This document shows positions 27,386 through 27,455 of a DNA stretch of 27,455 bases, piece after piece. This stretch comes from Caryophanales bacterium UBA782 (GTDB lineage: Bacteria > Bacillota_I > Bacilli_A > RFN20 > CAG-826): contig DBJG01000041.1 of NCBI GenBank assembly GCA_002296455.1, positions 1 to 27,455 on the forward strand, read 5' to 3'. The position numbers and the translations under genes were made by a program. The stretch's first letter is position 1, and each line of letters begins with the position of its first letter. The notes beneath the pieces are model-generated. The model had not been told where the DNA came from. It saw nothing but the letters and a program-made list of their open reading frames with translations, and did no database searches.

Positions 27386-27455
27386 ACGTCTAGTAATGGG
27401 TGAGGAGTAGATGCATATGCTTCCTCATAGCCTCCCCGGGAAAGAAGGCGGGGAA
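27386..27455 (+). ncRNA. Structured leader at window edge, possibly T-box stem I
   Basis: Two stable stems: TGAGGA (27401-27406) with TCCTCA (27422-27427) enclosing GTAG and GCATATGC, and CCCCG (27434-27438) with CGGGG (27449-27453). The order GAGGAGTAG, hairpin, then a G/C-rich hairpin recalls the start of T-box leaders in front of aminoacyl-tRNA synthetase or amino acid genes. The specifier loop and antiterminator lie outside the window, so the call is tentative. Confidence 0.25.

Noticed and set aside
27362..27386. Terminator after the phosphatase gene (TTCGG-TAAA-CCGAA)
   Set aside because: The stem is short and the T-run is on the wrong side for rightward transcription.

Overview
The window looks like chromosome of a low-to-mid GC Bacillota, most likely class Bacilli from an uncultured gut-type or Erysipelotrichales/RF39-like lineage. 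That placement is an inference. It rests on the pcrA-ligA-gatCAB neighbourhood (close together in Bacillus too), GatCAB transamidosome genes, a DUF1836 gene, many ATGA stop/start overlaps, and UGA used as a true stop, so this is not the Mycoplasma genetic code.

Layout. 1-256: 5' end of a leftward membrane-protein gene. 403-4808: pcrA-ligA, followed 12 nt later by tRNA-Arg(UCG). 5121-6341: iron-containing alcohol dehydrogenase with its own terminator. 6416-11387: tightly packed rightward run gatC-gatA-gatB-DUF1836-galE, closed by a terminator. 11500-12399: alpha/beta hydrolase. 12400-12822: AT-rich gap with no convincing gene. 12823-17813: accessory-looking cassette of four overlapping genes, namely a secreted cysteine-containing protein, an FtsX/MacB-like permease, a stand-alone ATPase, and an ATPase-permease fusion. 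17924-19267: a 12-TM MFS-like transporter.

The second half runs leftward. A 3-hydroxyacyl-CoA dehydrogenase-like gene, NAD kinase, nfnA and nfnB form one block (23365 to 19330) with a good terminator. The kinase makes NADP and the NfnAB pair would reduce it at the expense of NADH and ferredoxin. Next is a copper-resistance operon, csoR then copA, behind a recognisable CsoR operator. CopA carries a C-terminal copper-chaperone domain preceded by a strong internal ribosome binding site. Diverging from csoR is a tyrosine-phosphatase gene, and the window ends in a structured, possibly T-box-like leader.

The most interesting points are: (1) the cassette at 12823-17813, whose two ATPase domains have complementary defects, predicting an asymmetric heterodimeric transporter linked to an unknown secreted protein; (2) possible dual production of fused CopA and free CopZ; (3) several genes without a Shine-Dalgarno whose -10 box sits directly in front of the start codon, suggesting leaderless transcripts; (4) an Asp replacing a conserved Gly next to the GatA nucleophile.
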